A stretch of 18,585 nt of DNA from NCBI GenBank assembly GCA_021784635.1, contig JAJYHS010000240.1:1-18585 (forward strand), written 5' to 3'. The notes under the pieces are model-generated. The model was given only the letters and a program-made list of their open reading frames with translations, had not been told where the DNA came from and did no database searches. This stretch comes from a bacterium. Its GTDB lineage: Bacteria > Bdellovibrionota > Bdellovibrionia > Bdellovibrionales > UBA1609. This document shows positions 1-8,554 of this stretch, piece by piece (position 1 is the stretch's first letter; every line of letters starts with the position of its first letter). The translations under genes and the position numbers were made by a program.

Positions 1-1361
1 TGATTGGGGTTATTGCTAATGACGTCGAGAACCCATTTTTCAATGGCGCTTGAGTCCGTTACCTGAATAAGCCCTTTTTGTTTTACAATTTCTGAAGGAG
101 CTTGCCGCGCGCCCTTTGCGCTTAGCCCCTGTGACCACATTTCAGAAAAAACCGTTTTTGCAATTTTACCCGATATTGTTCCTTTATCGATTAGAGAAAT
201 CAGTTCCGCCAAATTTTCAGCCGATATCGGTTCATTCTCGATTGCTTTATCCGATTCTTTTAGCTCACGCATCAGCTCAACCATAATCCAGTTAGAAGAC
301 GCTTTGGCGTTTCCACTCAATTTAGCGACTTTTTCAAAATATTCGGCAAGCCCGCGTTCTTGCGTTAGAACGAGCGCATCGTACTCAGGCAATCCGTATT
401 CTTTTTGAAAGCGCCGTGCCTTTTCAAGCGGTAACTCTGGTAAAGTTGCGCGAATTTCGTCTACCCATTTTTTTTCAAACACAAGCGGTAAAAGATCCGG
501 ATCGGGAAAATATCTGTAATCGTGCGCCTCTTCTTTACTTCTCATCGCGTATGTGCGGTTTTTTGTAGAGTCATAAAGACGAGTTTCTTGAAGAATTCGT
601 TCGCCGGATTCAAGCCCCGCAATTTGCCGATTAATTTCATAATCAATGGCTTTTTCAACAAATCGAAACGAGTTTACGTTTTTTATTTCGACCTTAGTTC
701 CAAACTTCTGTTCTCCCGTTCGCCGAACCGAGACATTACAATCGCAACGCATCGAGCCTTCTTCAAGATTCCCATCACACACCTCTAAATAACGTAAAAT
801 ATTGCGTACCGTGCGCGCATATTCAGCAGCCTCTTGTGGAGACCGGATGTCCGGCTCCGACACAATTTCAAGGAGGGGGACGCCGGCACGATTCAAATTA
901 ATTAACGAATAATCACCGTGGTGCGTGGACTTGCCCGCGTCCTCTTCAAGATGGGCGCGGGTAACGCCGATGCGTTTGGGTTTGCCATCAATATAAATAT
1001 CGACAAAACCCGTTTCGCAAATGGGCTCGTCAAATTGTGAAATTTGATACCCCTTTGGCAAATCGGGATAGAAATAGTTTTTTCGCGCAAATACTGATCG
1101 TGTTCGAATATTACAGTTAAGCGCAAGCCCCATGCGAATTGCAAACTCAACGCCGCGACGATTTATGGTTGGAAGTGCGCCGGGCATTCCGAGGCTAACT
1201 GGACTTGTATATTCGTTATCGGCCCCGCCAAATGCGGCGGAGTCGGCGCTAAACATTTTACTTTCAGTCAAAAGCTGCGCATGAATCTCCAGGCCGATAA
1301 CGGCCTCCCATGCTTTATTGCGCGTGAAATCATTTGCGTTTATGTCGCTATTGGAGGCCAC
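1..1361 (-). CDS. gatB: Asp-tRNA(Asn)/Glu-tRNA(Gln) amidotransferase subunit B, 3' end outside window
   Basis: GatB binds the mischarged tRNA and phosphorylates its Glu or Asp side chain, so that ammonia from GatA can amidate it. I translated the minus strand by hand: 453 codons are open from a GTG at 1359-1361 to the window edge. The family usually has about 475-480 residues, so only the last 20-odd codons of the tail domain are missing. GatB hallmarks are visible: GLEIHAQL near residue 23, YPDLPKGYQIS near 98-108, RAHLEEDAGK near 135-144, and the signature NLNRAGVPLLEIVSEPD near 155-171. The GTG start is fixed by GGAGG at 1368-1372, six bases upstream and inside the last codons of gatA. The two genes overlap by 14 bases in different frames, which suggests translational coupling. 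Last gene of the visible gatCAB operon. Identification is secure. Confidence 0.96.
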   Translation of the reverse strand, partial: MASNSDINANDFTRNKAWEAVIGLEIHAQLLTESKMFSADSAAFGGADNEYTSPVSLGMPGALPTINRRGVEFAIRMGLALNCNIRTRSVFARKNYFYPDLPKGYQISQFDEPICETGFVDIYIDGKPKRIGVTRAHLEEDAGKSTHHGDYSLINLNRAGVPLLEIVSEPDIRSPQEAAEYARTVRNILRYLEVCDGNLEEGSMRCDCNVSVRRTGEQKFGTKVEIKNVNSFRFVEKAIDYEINRQIAGLESGERILQETRLYDSTKNRTYAMRSKEEAHDYRYFPDPDLLPLVFEKKWVDEIRATLPELPLEKARRFQKEYGLPEYDALVLTQERGLAEYFEKVAKLSGNAKASSNWIMVELMRELKESDKAIENEPISAENLAELISLIDKGTISGKIAKTVFSEMWSQGLSAKGARQAPSEIVKQKGLIQVTDSSAIEKWVLDVISNNPN

Positions 1362-2829
1362 GGGGCACCTCCTTTGTCAAATTTAAGTTCTCCTCGATTG
1401 CAAGTGCGACATTAAACATTTTTTGTTCCTCAAATTGAGCCGCCAAAAGTTGAACGCCGATTGGAAGGTTATCTTTGCTAAATCCGCCCGGCACACTCAT
1501 GCCGGGAAGGCCCGCCAGGTTGGCCGAGGTCGTATAAATATCGTTGAGATACATGGCCAGTGGATTATCAATACGCTCGCCGATTTTAAATGCCGGTGTT
1601 GGGCTTGCCGGGCTTAAAATCACATCGCATTTTTTGAAGGCATCAGTGAAATCCTGCCTTAAAAGTCGTCTGACCTGACACGCTTTCTTATAGTAGGCAT
1701 CGTAATATCCGCTAGATAGCGCATACGCTCCAAGCACAATCCGCCGCTTCACCTCACGACCAAAACCTTCGCCGCGGTTTCGACAATAAAATTCGTCTAA
1801 ATCCGCAGCCGCTTGTTTTGAAAAATCAGCGCGGTAACCGTAGCGAACACCATCATAGCGAGAAAGATTGCTGGACGCCTCGCACGCAGAAACAAGATAA
1901 TAAATCGGCACGGCGAATTTCGTAAGCGGTAACGAAATTTCAATTAACTCGGCGCCTTTTTCGCGAAGAAGATCGGCAGCACGCTTAACCGTTTTACTCA
2001 CATTTTCGTCTAGACCGTTTTGAAAATATTCTTTCGGCATCCCAATTTTCATGCCTCGAACATCTGATGATAGGCGTTCACTCCATTTGGGCACATCATT
2101 TGGCGCCGACGTTGAATCGAGTTCGTCCCGCCCACTGATCACTTCAAGAATAATTGCGGCATCGCGAACCGTGCGCGTCATGGGGCCCGCCTGATCAAGG
2201 CTCGAAGCAAATGACACAATCCCATAGCGACTCACGCGCCCGTAGGTGGGCTTGACTCCAACTAAAGAACAAAAATTTGCCGGTTGTCTGATCGAACCAC
2301 CCGTATCAGTCCCTATTGCTCCGGCGGCCATTCGTGCCGAAACTGCCGCGGCCGAACCCCCGCTTGATCCACCTGGAACATATTCAAAATTCCATGGGTT
2401 TTTGCAGTTACCAAAATAAGACGTTTCATTGCTTGAGCCCATGGCAAACTCATCTTGGTTGGTCTTGCCCATGACGATTGCGCCTTGCTCTTCGAGGCGC
2501 TTCACCACCGTTGCGGAATACGTGGGGACAAAATTGTGCAACATTTTTGAGGCCGCTGTCGTACGAAGCCCTTTTGTGCAAAACATGTCTTTGATCGCAA
2601 TTGGCACGCCAGCAAGACACCCAACGTTTTCGCCTTTTTTTAACCGCACATCAATTTCGCGCGCTTGCTCAACACAATGATCGTTTACGGTAATATAGGC
2701 ATTAATTTGGGGGTTAAGCGTTTCAATTCGCTTTTTAAATTCCGACACTGCGGCTTCGGCCGAAATTTCACGCCCGGCGATTGCGCCGGCGATTGCGGTA
2801 AGATCGCGTTCAACAATATTTTCAGCCAT
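1348..2829 (-). CDS. gatA: Asp-tRNA(Asn)/Glu-tRNA(Gln) amidotransferase subunit A (amidase)
   Basis: GatA hydrolyses glutamine and passes the ammonia to GatB. It has 493 residues, normal for the family. The amidase-signature Ser-cisSer-Lys triad is complete: Lys80 (in PIAIKD), Ser155 (in GGSSGGS, 153-159) and Ser179 (in TDTGGSIRQP). The stretch GVKPTYGRVSRYGIVSFASS that follows is typical of GatA rather than of other amidases. It starts with ATG one base after the gatC stop, so it is in the same operon and probably translationally coupled. A weak GGTGG lies eight to twelve bases before the start. Its 3' end contains the ribosome-binding site of gatB. No anomaly seen. Confidence 0.98.
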   Translation of the reverse strand: MAENIVERDLTAIAGAIAGREISAEAAVSEFKKRIETLNPQINAYITVNDHCVEQAREIDVRLKKGENVGCLAGVPIAIKDMFCTKGLRTTAASKMLHNFVPTYSATVVKRLEEQGAIVMGKTNQDEFAMGSSNETSYFGNCKNPWNFEYVPGGSSGGSAAAVSARMAAGAIGTDTGGSIRQPANFCSLVGVKPTYGRVSRYGIVSFASSLDQAGPMTRTVRDAAIILEVISGRDELDSTSAPNDVPKWSERLSSDVRGMKIGMPKEYFQNGLDENVSKTVKRAADLLREKGAELIEISLPLTKFAVPIYYLVSACEASSNLSRYDGVRYGYRADFSKQAAADLDEFYCRNRGEGFGREVKRRIVLGAYALSSGYYDAYYKKACQVRRLLRQDFTDAFKKCDVILSPASPTPAFKIGERIDNPLAMYLNDIYTTSANLAGLPGMSVPGGFSKDNLPIGVQLLAAQFEEQKMFNVALAIEENLNLTKEVPRGLQ

Positions 2830-2830
2830 T

Positions 2831-3103
2831 TTATACCACCGGTGGAACTTTAAAGAGATTACCTAATCTTTCAGGAGCGTTTTTCATCGCTTCTTCTGCC
2901 GTTTGCACGACTTGCACTTTATCTTCGCGAAAATGAAAGGCCATATCGGTTGGGGTGATCAACGGCTCGACCTCTTTTGTGTCGATGACCTCAATTTCAG
3001 AAAAATACTTCACAATAGAACTGAGCTGCGTCTCAAACGCCTTTTCTTCATCCTCGGTCAATAAAAGCCGCGACAGTTTCGCAACGGATTGAACATCAAT
3101 CAC
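2831..3103 (-). CDS. gatC: Asp-tRNA(Asn)/Glu-tRNA(Gln) amidotransferase subunit C
   Basis: GatC is the small subunit that wraps around GatA and GatB and stabilises the complex. It has 90 residues, close to the usual 95-100. The family pattern is visible: a VAKLSRLLLTEDEEKAF helix near the N-terminus, then a short central segment (SSIVKYFSEIEVIDT), then VEPLITPTDM and LRED-like text (HFREDKV). The start is a GTG at 3101-3103, supported by AGGAG eight bases upstream; the nearest ATG is out of frame. First gene of gatC-gatA-gatB, divergent from ligA with 96 bases between the start codons. Confidence 0.95.
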   Translation of the reverse strand: MIDVQSVAKLSRLLLTEDEEKAFETQLSSIVKYFSEIEVIDTKEVEPLITPTDMAFHFREDKVQVVQTAEEAMKNAPERLGNLFKVPPVV

Positions 3104-3131
3104 GATTTTTTCTCCTACTTTTGTCGGTCGT

Positions 3132-3158
3132 TTTATATCACCTTGTAGCGCGGCGCAA
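3132..3158 (-). promoter_or_regulatory. Weak candidate promoter for gatCAB
   Basis: On the minus strand TTGCGC (3153-3158) is followed after 15 bases by TATAAA (3132-3137), about 28 bases before the gatC GTG. The spacer is shorter than the ideal 16-18, so this is only a candidate. The 96-base divergent gap must hold promoters for both gatC and ligA. Confidence 0.25.
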
Positions 3159-3171
3159 GGAGTGTCGCTTG

Positions 3172-3188
3172 ACCCGCTCGGGTATACT
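3172..3188 (+). promoter_or_regulatory. Candidate ligA -10 element with overlapping inverted repeat
   Basis: TATACT at 3183-3188 is a five-of-six match to the sigma-70 -10 box and ends 11 bases before the ligA ATG. A start point about seven bases downstream would leave a leader of only about five bases. No Shine-Dalgarno precedes the ATG. A perfect 5-base inverted repeat (ACCCG-CT-CGGGT, 3172-3183) abuts the -10 box and could be an operator or chance. The TTGACC at 3169-3174 is too close (8-base spacer) to serve as its -35. Confidence 0.35.
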
Positions 3189-3199
3189 ATCTTTTTTAA

Positions 3200-5221
<2,022 letters not shown>

Positions 5222-5249
<28 letters not shown>

Positions 5250-5416
5250 GCCATAACGGTTTTACGGCCATCCGCTTTGGCGTTTTCAATTCCTTTACGG
5301 CACAACTTTTCAACAGCTTCGCTTAAAACAGCAATCGTTTCTGCTGAAGTGTTGCAGCCGCCGCTTTCTTTTATAAACTTTTTCACTTTGCTAGTTACAA
5401 CGAGTACCTCTGCCAT
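5222..5416 (-). CDS. Bacterial histone-fold DNA-binding protein (Bdellovibrio type)
   Basis: This is a 64-residue single histone-fold protein, expected to bind DNA as a dimer in the nucleoid. The fold reads as helix 1 (about 8-18, VTSKVKKFIKE), a loop with GGCNTS (19-24), a long central helix (about 25-49), then GRKTVMARDI (50-59). That last block matches the archaeal histone GRKTIKAEDI loop, including the Arg-Lys-Thr trio and the Arg51/Asp58 pair known as the RD clamp. The text recalls the Bdellovibrio bacteriovorus histone (Bd0055), which is a major chromatin component there; this comparison is from memory. I chose the ATG at 5414-5416 over the in-frame GTG 18 bases upstream because AAGGGG at 5423-5428 sits six bases before the ATG and would otherwise lie inside codons. 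It stands alone on its strand, converging on ligA. Confidence 0.9.
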
Positions 5417-5465
5417 TTTGTTCCCCTTCTTCACATGTGTTGTTGCTACTCGGTTGTGTAAATCG

Positions 5466-5483
5466 TGTTGTACATAAACAACA
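5466..5483. repeat. Inverted repeat upstream of the histone gene
   Basis: TGTTGT-ACATAA-ACAACA is a perfect 6-base inverted repeat with a 6-base spacer. It is centred about 60 bases upstream of the histone ATG, in the 114-base gap after the phosphoesterase gene. On the minus strand it overlaps a weak promoter-like pair (TTGTTT 5476-5481, TACACA 5455-5460, 15-base spacer). It could be an operator or a chance palindrome. Confidence 0.25.
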
Positions 5484-5530
5484 TTTATCGGTGATGGACT
5501 TAAATAAGCAATCCAAAACCGCTGTCGCCG

Positions 5531-7027
5531 CTAAGCGTCGTTGTCGCCAATTGCCGCATCTAGCTGTTCTCGATCCGCCTTCCCGCCGGATGTCTCGCCG
5601 AAAACATCAGTAACAACTCCATTTTCAATTTGGCAAACCTTCGCGTCGCGCGCGCCACTCGCGCCGGGTTGAATCCATACGAAAGTCTTTTGCCCAATTG
5701 GCTTTTTACATTCAACGTCCGAAAACGCCGGCGACCAGGTCCCGCTGTTGAGGTGCTCAATGGGTCCGATCATTTCATGCCGAACGACGTGCGTGTGGCC
5801 GTAGACTACGCGCGAAACATCGGCAATAAGCCCCGTTAAAGTCAGTGTCCGCTCACGCGGCTCCTTAAATTCTTGAACTTCTGATTTTACTGACCGCGCA
5901 TAAAAAAGAAAAAATGGAATAAACAGACAAAAGGGGACAAATAACCAAAAAATAGATAATCGAAACAGATTATCCACTTGCAGAAAAACGAAATAAAGAA
6001 CGAGAAGGGTGACTAATATTAAAAACGCCCGATCTAACCATAGCTCGCGCAAAATCAGCGTCGGTCGGCTTGCCGCCGGAGCAACAAATAGCTCCCTCAT
6101 CTGCCGCACAATTTTCGGTGTTGCATTGGATTTTTCAGCTATCTCTCCAATGTGATCTTCGATTCCGAGCGGATTGGCAATACTTGGACTCAGCCGATTA
6201 GCAAATGACTGAACAAGCACGACGAGCGACCCCCAAAACCAAGTTACGATCAAGAGCGGCTCCGATCGCGCCATATATTTTAGAAAAAATTGAATGTATT
6301 GTTTCGGCGTCATAATAAAATTTGAATCAAGATGAGGGTTAAAAAACCCCATGCCGTTAATTAAATATCGCGTCGTCAATTGTCCAAATGGCAGAAGCAC
6401 TTCGACGCGGTTAAATCGCACTATAAATGGCCGGATGGGATCTTGGGTAACGCAGTACGGATCGTATTGGTTGCCGTGCTCAATTAAAGTATCTTTGTTT
6501 GAAATGTAAAACCATTCGCAAAATCTTACATTCGGCCTCAGGCCCTCCGGCAAATTTAAACCTTCAAGAATTGCCGCTTGCACGGCGGGAAAGTGAAGCT
6601 CCAAATCGTGGTTACCGATGGTGAATACCGCGCGATGGCCGTTGAGCAAAAACGCGCGAAGCCCGTTGACCGATTCCTGATGAATTTTCAAAATGGTACG
6701 GATTTTAAATTCGCTTTTTTCTTCTTGCGGATGAAGTCCGCGCCGTCGCTCAAGCCAACTGATATAGTAAGGCGGCTCATCGGGGAGCATAACGACGCTA
6801 TCGAAATCGAAAATGTCTCCATTTAAGACAAGCTCGACTTTTTCTTTGCCCGCCATCTCCTGAATTTTTTCAAGAAAGCGACAAAACTCGGCGTCAAAGA
6901 AAAATCGTCTCGTTTTGTACTTTTTCCTCAACGGGTATTTCTTGTTTTCGATCTGTTCGTCGGTCAAATGCAGATCGCTTATAATCGCGGTAAACCTAGC
7001 TTGTTCAAAATTGGGGAGCGCGTCCAT
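5531..7027 (-). CDS. Membrane-associated calcineurin-like metallophosphoesterase
   Basis: A 498-residue protein with the complete dinuclear-metal phosphoesterase motif set: SDLHL (Asp18, His20), NGDIFDFD (Asp71, with Asp74), GNHD (138-141), IEHG (His184) and YGHTH (His411, His413), ending in HLNSGTWSP. Unusually, about 225 residues separate the His184 motif from GHTH. This insert holds at least two strongly hydrophobic segments (about 333-351 and 355-377) and possibly a third near 258-275, so the enzyme is probably anchored in the inner membrane with its catalytic face in the cytoplasm. It has no N-terminal signal peptide. The substrate is unknown: relatives include lipid (UDP-diacylglucosamine type), nucleotide and protein phosphoesterases. 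ATG start with AAGG six to nine bases upstream. It is divergent from the lytic transglycosylase, with a 151-base gap. Confidence 0.85.
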   Translation of the reverse strand: MDALPNFEQARFTAIISDLHLTDEQIENKKYPLRKKYKTRRFFFDAEFCRFLEKIQEMAGKEKVELVLNGDIFDFDSVVMLPDEPPYYISWLERRRGLHPQEEKSEFKIRTILKIHQESVNGLRAFLLNGHRAVFTIGNHDLELHFPAVQAAILEGLNLPEGLRPNVRFCEWFYISNKDTLIEHGNQYDPYCVTQDPIRPFIVRFNRVEVLLPFGQLTTRYLINGMGFFNPHLDSNFIMTPKQYIQFFLKYMARSEPLLIVTWFWGSLVVLVQSFANRLSPSIANPLGIEDHIGEIAEKSNATPKIVRQMRELFVAPAASRPTLILRELWLDRAFLILVTLLVLYFVFLQVDNLFRLSIFWLFVPFCLFIPFFLFYARSVKSEVQEFKEPRERTLTLTGLIADVSRVVYGHTHVVRHEMIGPIEHLNSGTWSPAFSDVECKKPIGQKTFVWIQPGASGARDAKVCQIENGVVTDVFGETSGGKADREQLDAAIGDNDA

Positions 7028-7147
7028 CGTCGCCTTTGGTGAAAATTATCCATCAGTTGTTTAACTTTTCGACAGTCTCATATTTGTACTCTGTCCTTAT
7101 CTATTTGAAAAGACGCCTCTTTGGTGAGACCCCGGCCCCAAAAAGGC

Positions 7148-7163
7148 TGGCACCTAATTTGCT
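7148..7163 (+). promoter_or_regulatory. Sigma-54 (RpoN) promoter of the lytic transglycosylase gene
   Basis: TGGCAC (7148-7153), five bases, then TTGCT (7159-7163) matches the sigma-54 consensus (TGGCAC-N5-TTGCW) at every fixed position except the weak G after CAC. The GG and GC pairs have the required -24/-12 spacing. The predicted start point is near 7174, five bases before the ATG at 7179. Such promoters need an activator of the NtrC class. The 120 bases upstream contain two copies of TTTGGTGA (7035-7042 and 7120-7127), each preceded by CGCC, which might be activator sites or chance. Confidence 0.65.
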
Positions 7164-7178
7164 CAATTAATATCTTGT

Positions 7179-8528
7179 ATGGATGCGATAAGTGTAAAAA
7201 ACTTTTGGCTCAAAATGAGCCTCGTTGTCGTCATAGCCCTGCCCGCAAGCGTGGTGACGGCCGATAATGCTCCGCTCGTATTAATACCAAAACCTATACC
7301 TATTCCCGCCGCTCAGGCTAAATCGCCGACTCATTTTAACCGGTACCTGGCCCTTTCTGACCCAGACCACCGTATTTCAAAATTGTTTCGCATCCCACCT
7401 TCGCTTCGTTTACGCACTCGATTTTGGTTCGATATCTACACTCGCTATGGTTCGCACGATTTTGTGATCCACGATGCGATGTATCCTTGGATTATATTTA
7501 GAGTCGTTCATACGTCCTACATATTCAAAGGACACCTCAATAAATGGGCAAAATATGCAAAAGAAAAGCGTGTCGTTTGGGCAAATTTTTACCAGGTTCG
7601 CCGCGCCTTATTTCATCTATCGAAAATTAGAAACTATGCGCACCTAACCCATCTTGAGCGACTTTTAGTATTCGATTTATCGCACGTTCGCGGTCCGCGC
7701 CAATTTGTTTATCGCCAGGCGGCGGAAAATATGCGCATTCAGCTTGGCCAAAAGGATTTCTTTTCCTCTGGCTTAAAGGTTTGTGATCGATACTTGCCCT
7801 TTATGGAAAAGGAATTTGCCGCAAATGGTTTGCCCGTTGAACTCACTCGGTTACCTTTTGTTGAAAGCAGTTTTAACATCCATGCCGAAAGCAAAGTCGG
7901 CGCAAGCGGTATTTGGCAAATTATGCCGGGAATGGGCCGCGAGTTTTTGATCGTAAATGATAGAATTGACGAACGCAATTCGCCTTTTAAATCGTCTCTC
8001 GTGGCAATCAAGCTCTTAAAGCAAAATTATCACAAGTTTCGCTCATGGCCACTTGCCATCACGGCCTACAATTTTGGTTGGCACGGGTTGCTTCAAGCGA
8101 TTAAGAAGGTTCATTCAAGAAACTTAGCTGTCCTGATCGCCCGCTATCACGGCGGCGCATTCAAGTTCGCAAGTGAGAACTTTTACGCATCGTTTCTGGC
8201 TGCCTTACATGCAGAAGAATATCACAAAGAAATATTTAAAAATGTCCCGACAGCTGTACCTCCTGAAAATTTTAAAGTTGTCGCTCTACAAGAGATCTCG
8301 CGCCCAAAAACATTAATGAAACGTTTGGGCATATCGAAAAAAGAACTATTGACCTACGATTTTGATCTAAAGTGGGCCGTTCGGTACAATTCGATTATCC
8401 CCAAGGGCTACGATCTGATCTTGCCAAGCCAACAAAACAGTGACCCGTTAGAGAAAAAACTATTAGATTGGGGTAGCGTATTTCGAGATGCGCAACTGCG
8501 CGTGACGATGCGTACCCCCGCCGGATAG
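7179..8528 (+). CDS. Exported lytic murein transglycosylase (SLT/GH23, MltD-like)
   Basis: This enzyme cleaves peptidoglycan glycan strands, leaving 1,6-anhydro ends. It has 449 residues. An N-terminal signal sequence (Lys residues, then a hydrophobic stretch at about 14-27) precedes a Pro-rich linker and a roughly 130-residue region I do not recognise. The SLT domain starts near 203 with catalytic Glu229 in RLPFVESSFN, GASGIWQIMP (241-250) and ITAYNFGWHG (294-303). The C-terminal 80 residues look like a degenerate LysM-type module (helix-forming RPKTLMKRLGISKKELL, then IIPKGYDLILPS). The start is uncertain: neither Met1 nor Met13 has a Shine-Dalgarno, and Met13 would also leave a usable signal peptide. 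It is transcribed alone from the sigma-54 promoter. If the organism is predatory, a regulated murein hydrolase could act on self or prey wall, which is speculation. Confidence 0.88.
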   Translation: MDAISVKNFWLKMSLVVVIALPASVVTADNAPLVLIPKPIPIPAAQAKSPTHFNRYLALSDPDHRISKLFRIPPSLRLRTRFWFDIYTRYGSHDFVIHDAMYPWIIFRVVHTSYIFKGHLNKWAKYAKEKRVVWANFYQVRRALFHLSKIRNYAHLTHLERLLVFDLSHVRGPRQFVYRQAAENMRIQLGQKDFFSSGLKVCDRYLPFMEKEFAANGLPVELTRLPFVESSFNIHAESKVGASGIWQIMPGMGREFLIVNDRIDERNSPFKSSLVAIKLLKQNYHKFRSWPLAITAYNFGWHGLLQAIKKVHSRNLAVLIARYHGGAFKFASENFYASFLAALHAEEYHKEIFKNVPTAVPPENFKVVALQEISRPKTLMKRLGISKKELLTYDFDLKWAVRYNSIIPKGYDLILPSQQNSDPLEKKLLDWGSVFRDAQLRVTMRTPAG

Positions 8529-8540
8529 CTGGCGCCTTTT
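8519..8540 (+). terminator. Candidate intrinsic terminator of the lytic transglycosylase gene
   Basis: CGCCGG-ATAG-CTGGCG can form a 6-base stem (one G-T pair) with a 4-base loop at 8519-8534, followed by CCTTTT. The stop codon of the gene lies in the loop. The T tract is short. It lies in the 26-base gap before the convergent gene at 8555. Confidence 0.4.
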
Positions 8541-8554
8541 AACTGCTCCAACTT

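Noticed and set aside
522..788. An 88-codon plus-strand open frame over gatB
   Set aside because: Antisense to conserved GatB sequence, with no independent support.
902..1150. Open frame of 82 codons on the minus strand near the left edge
   Set aside because: It is out of frame with gatB, which runs through the whole region with strong conserved motifs.
2601..2616. TGGCACG inside gatA as a second sigma-54 promoter
   Set aside because: The required TTGCW is absent at the -12 spacing and the site lies inside a coding region with no gene starting after it on that strand.
3169..3174. TTGACC as a -35 box for ligA
   Set aside because: Only 8 bases separate it from TATACT, far below the 16-18 needed; it also overlaps the inverted repeat.
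5416..5434. Longer histone start at the upstream GTG (70 residues)
   Set aside because: The added codons contain the AAGGGG ribosome site of the internal ATG, and the histone family begins at MAEVL-like text.
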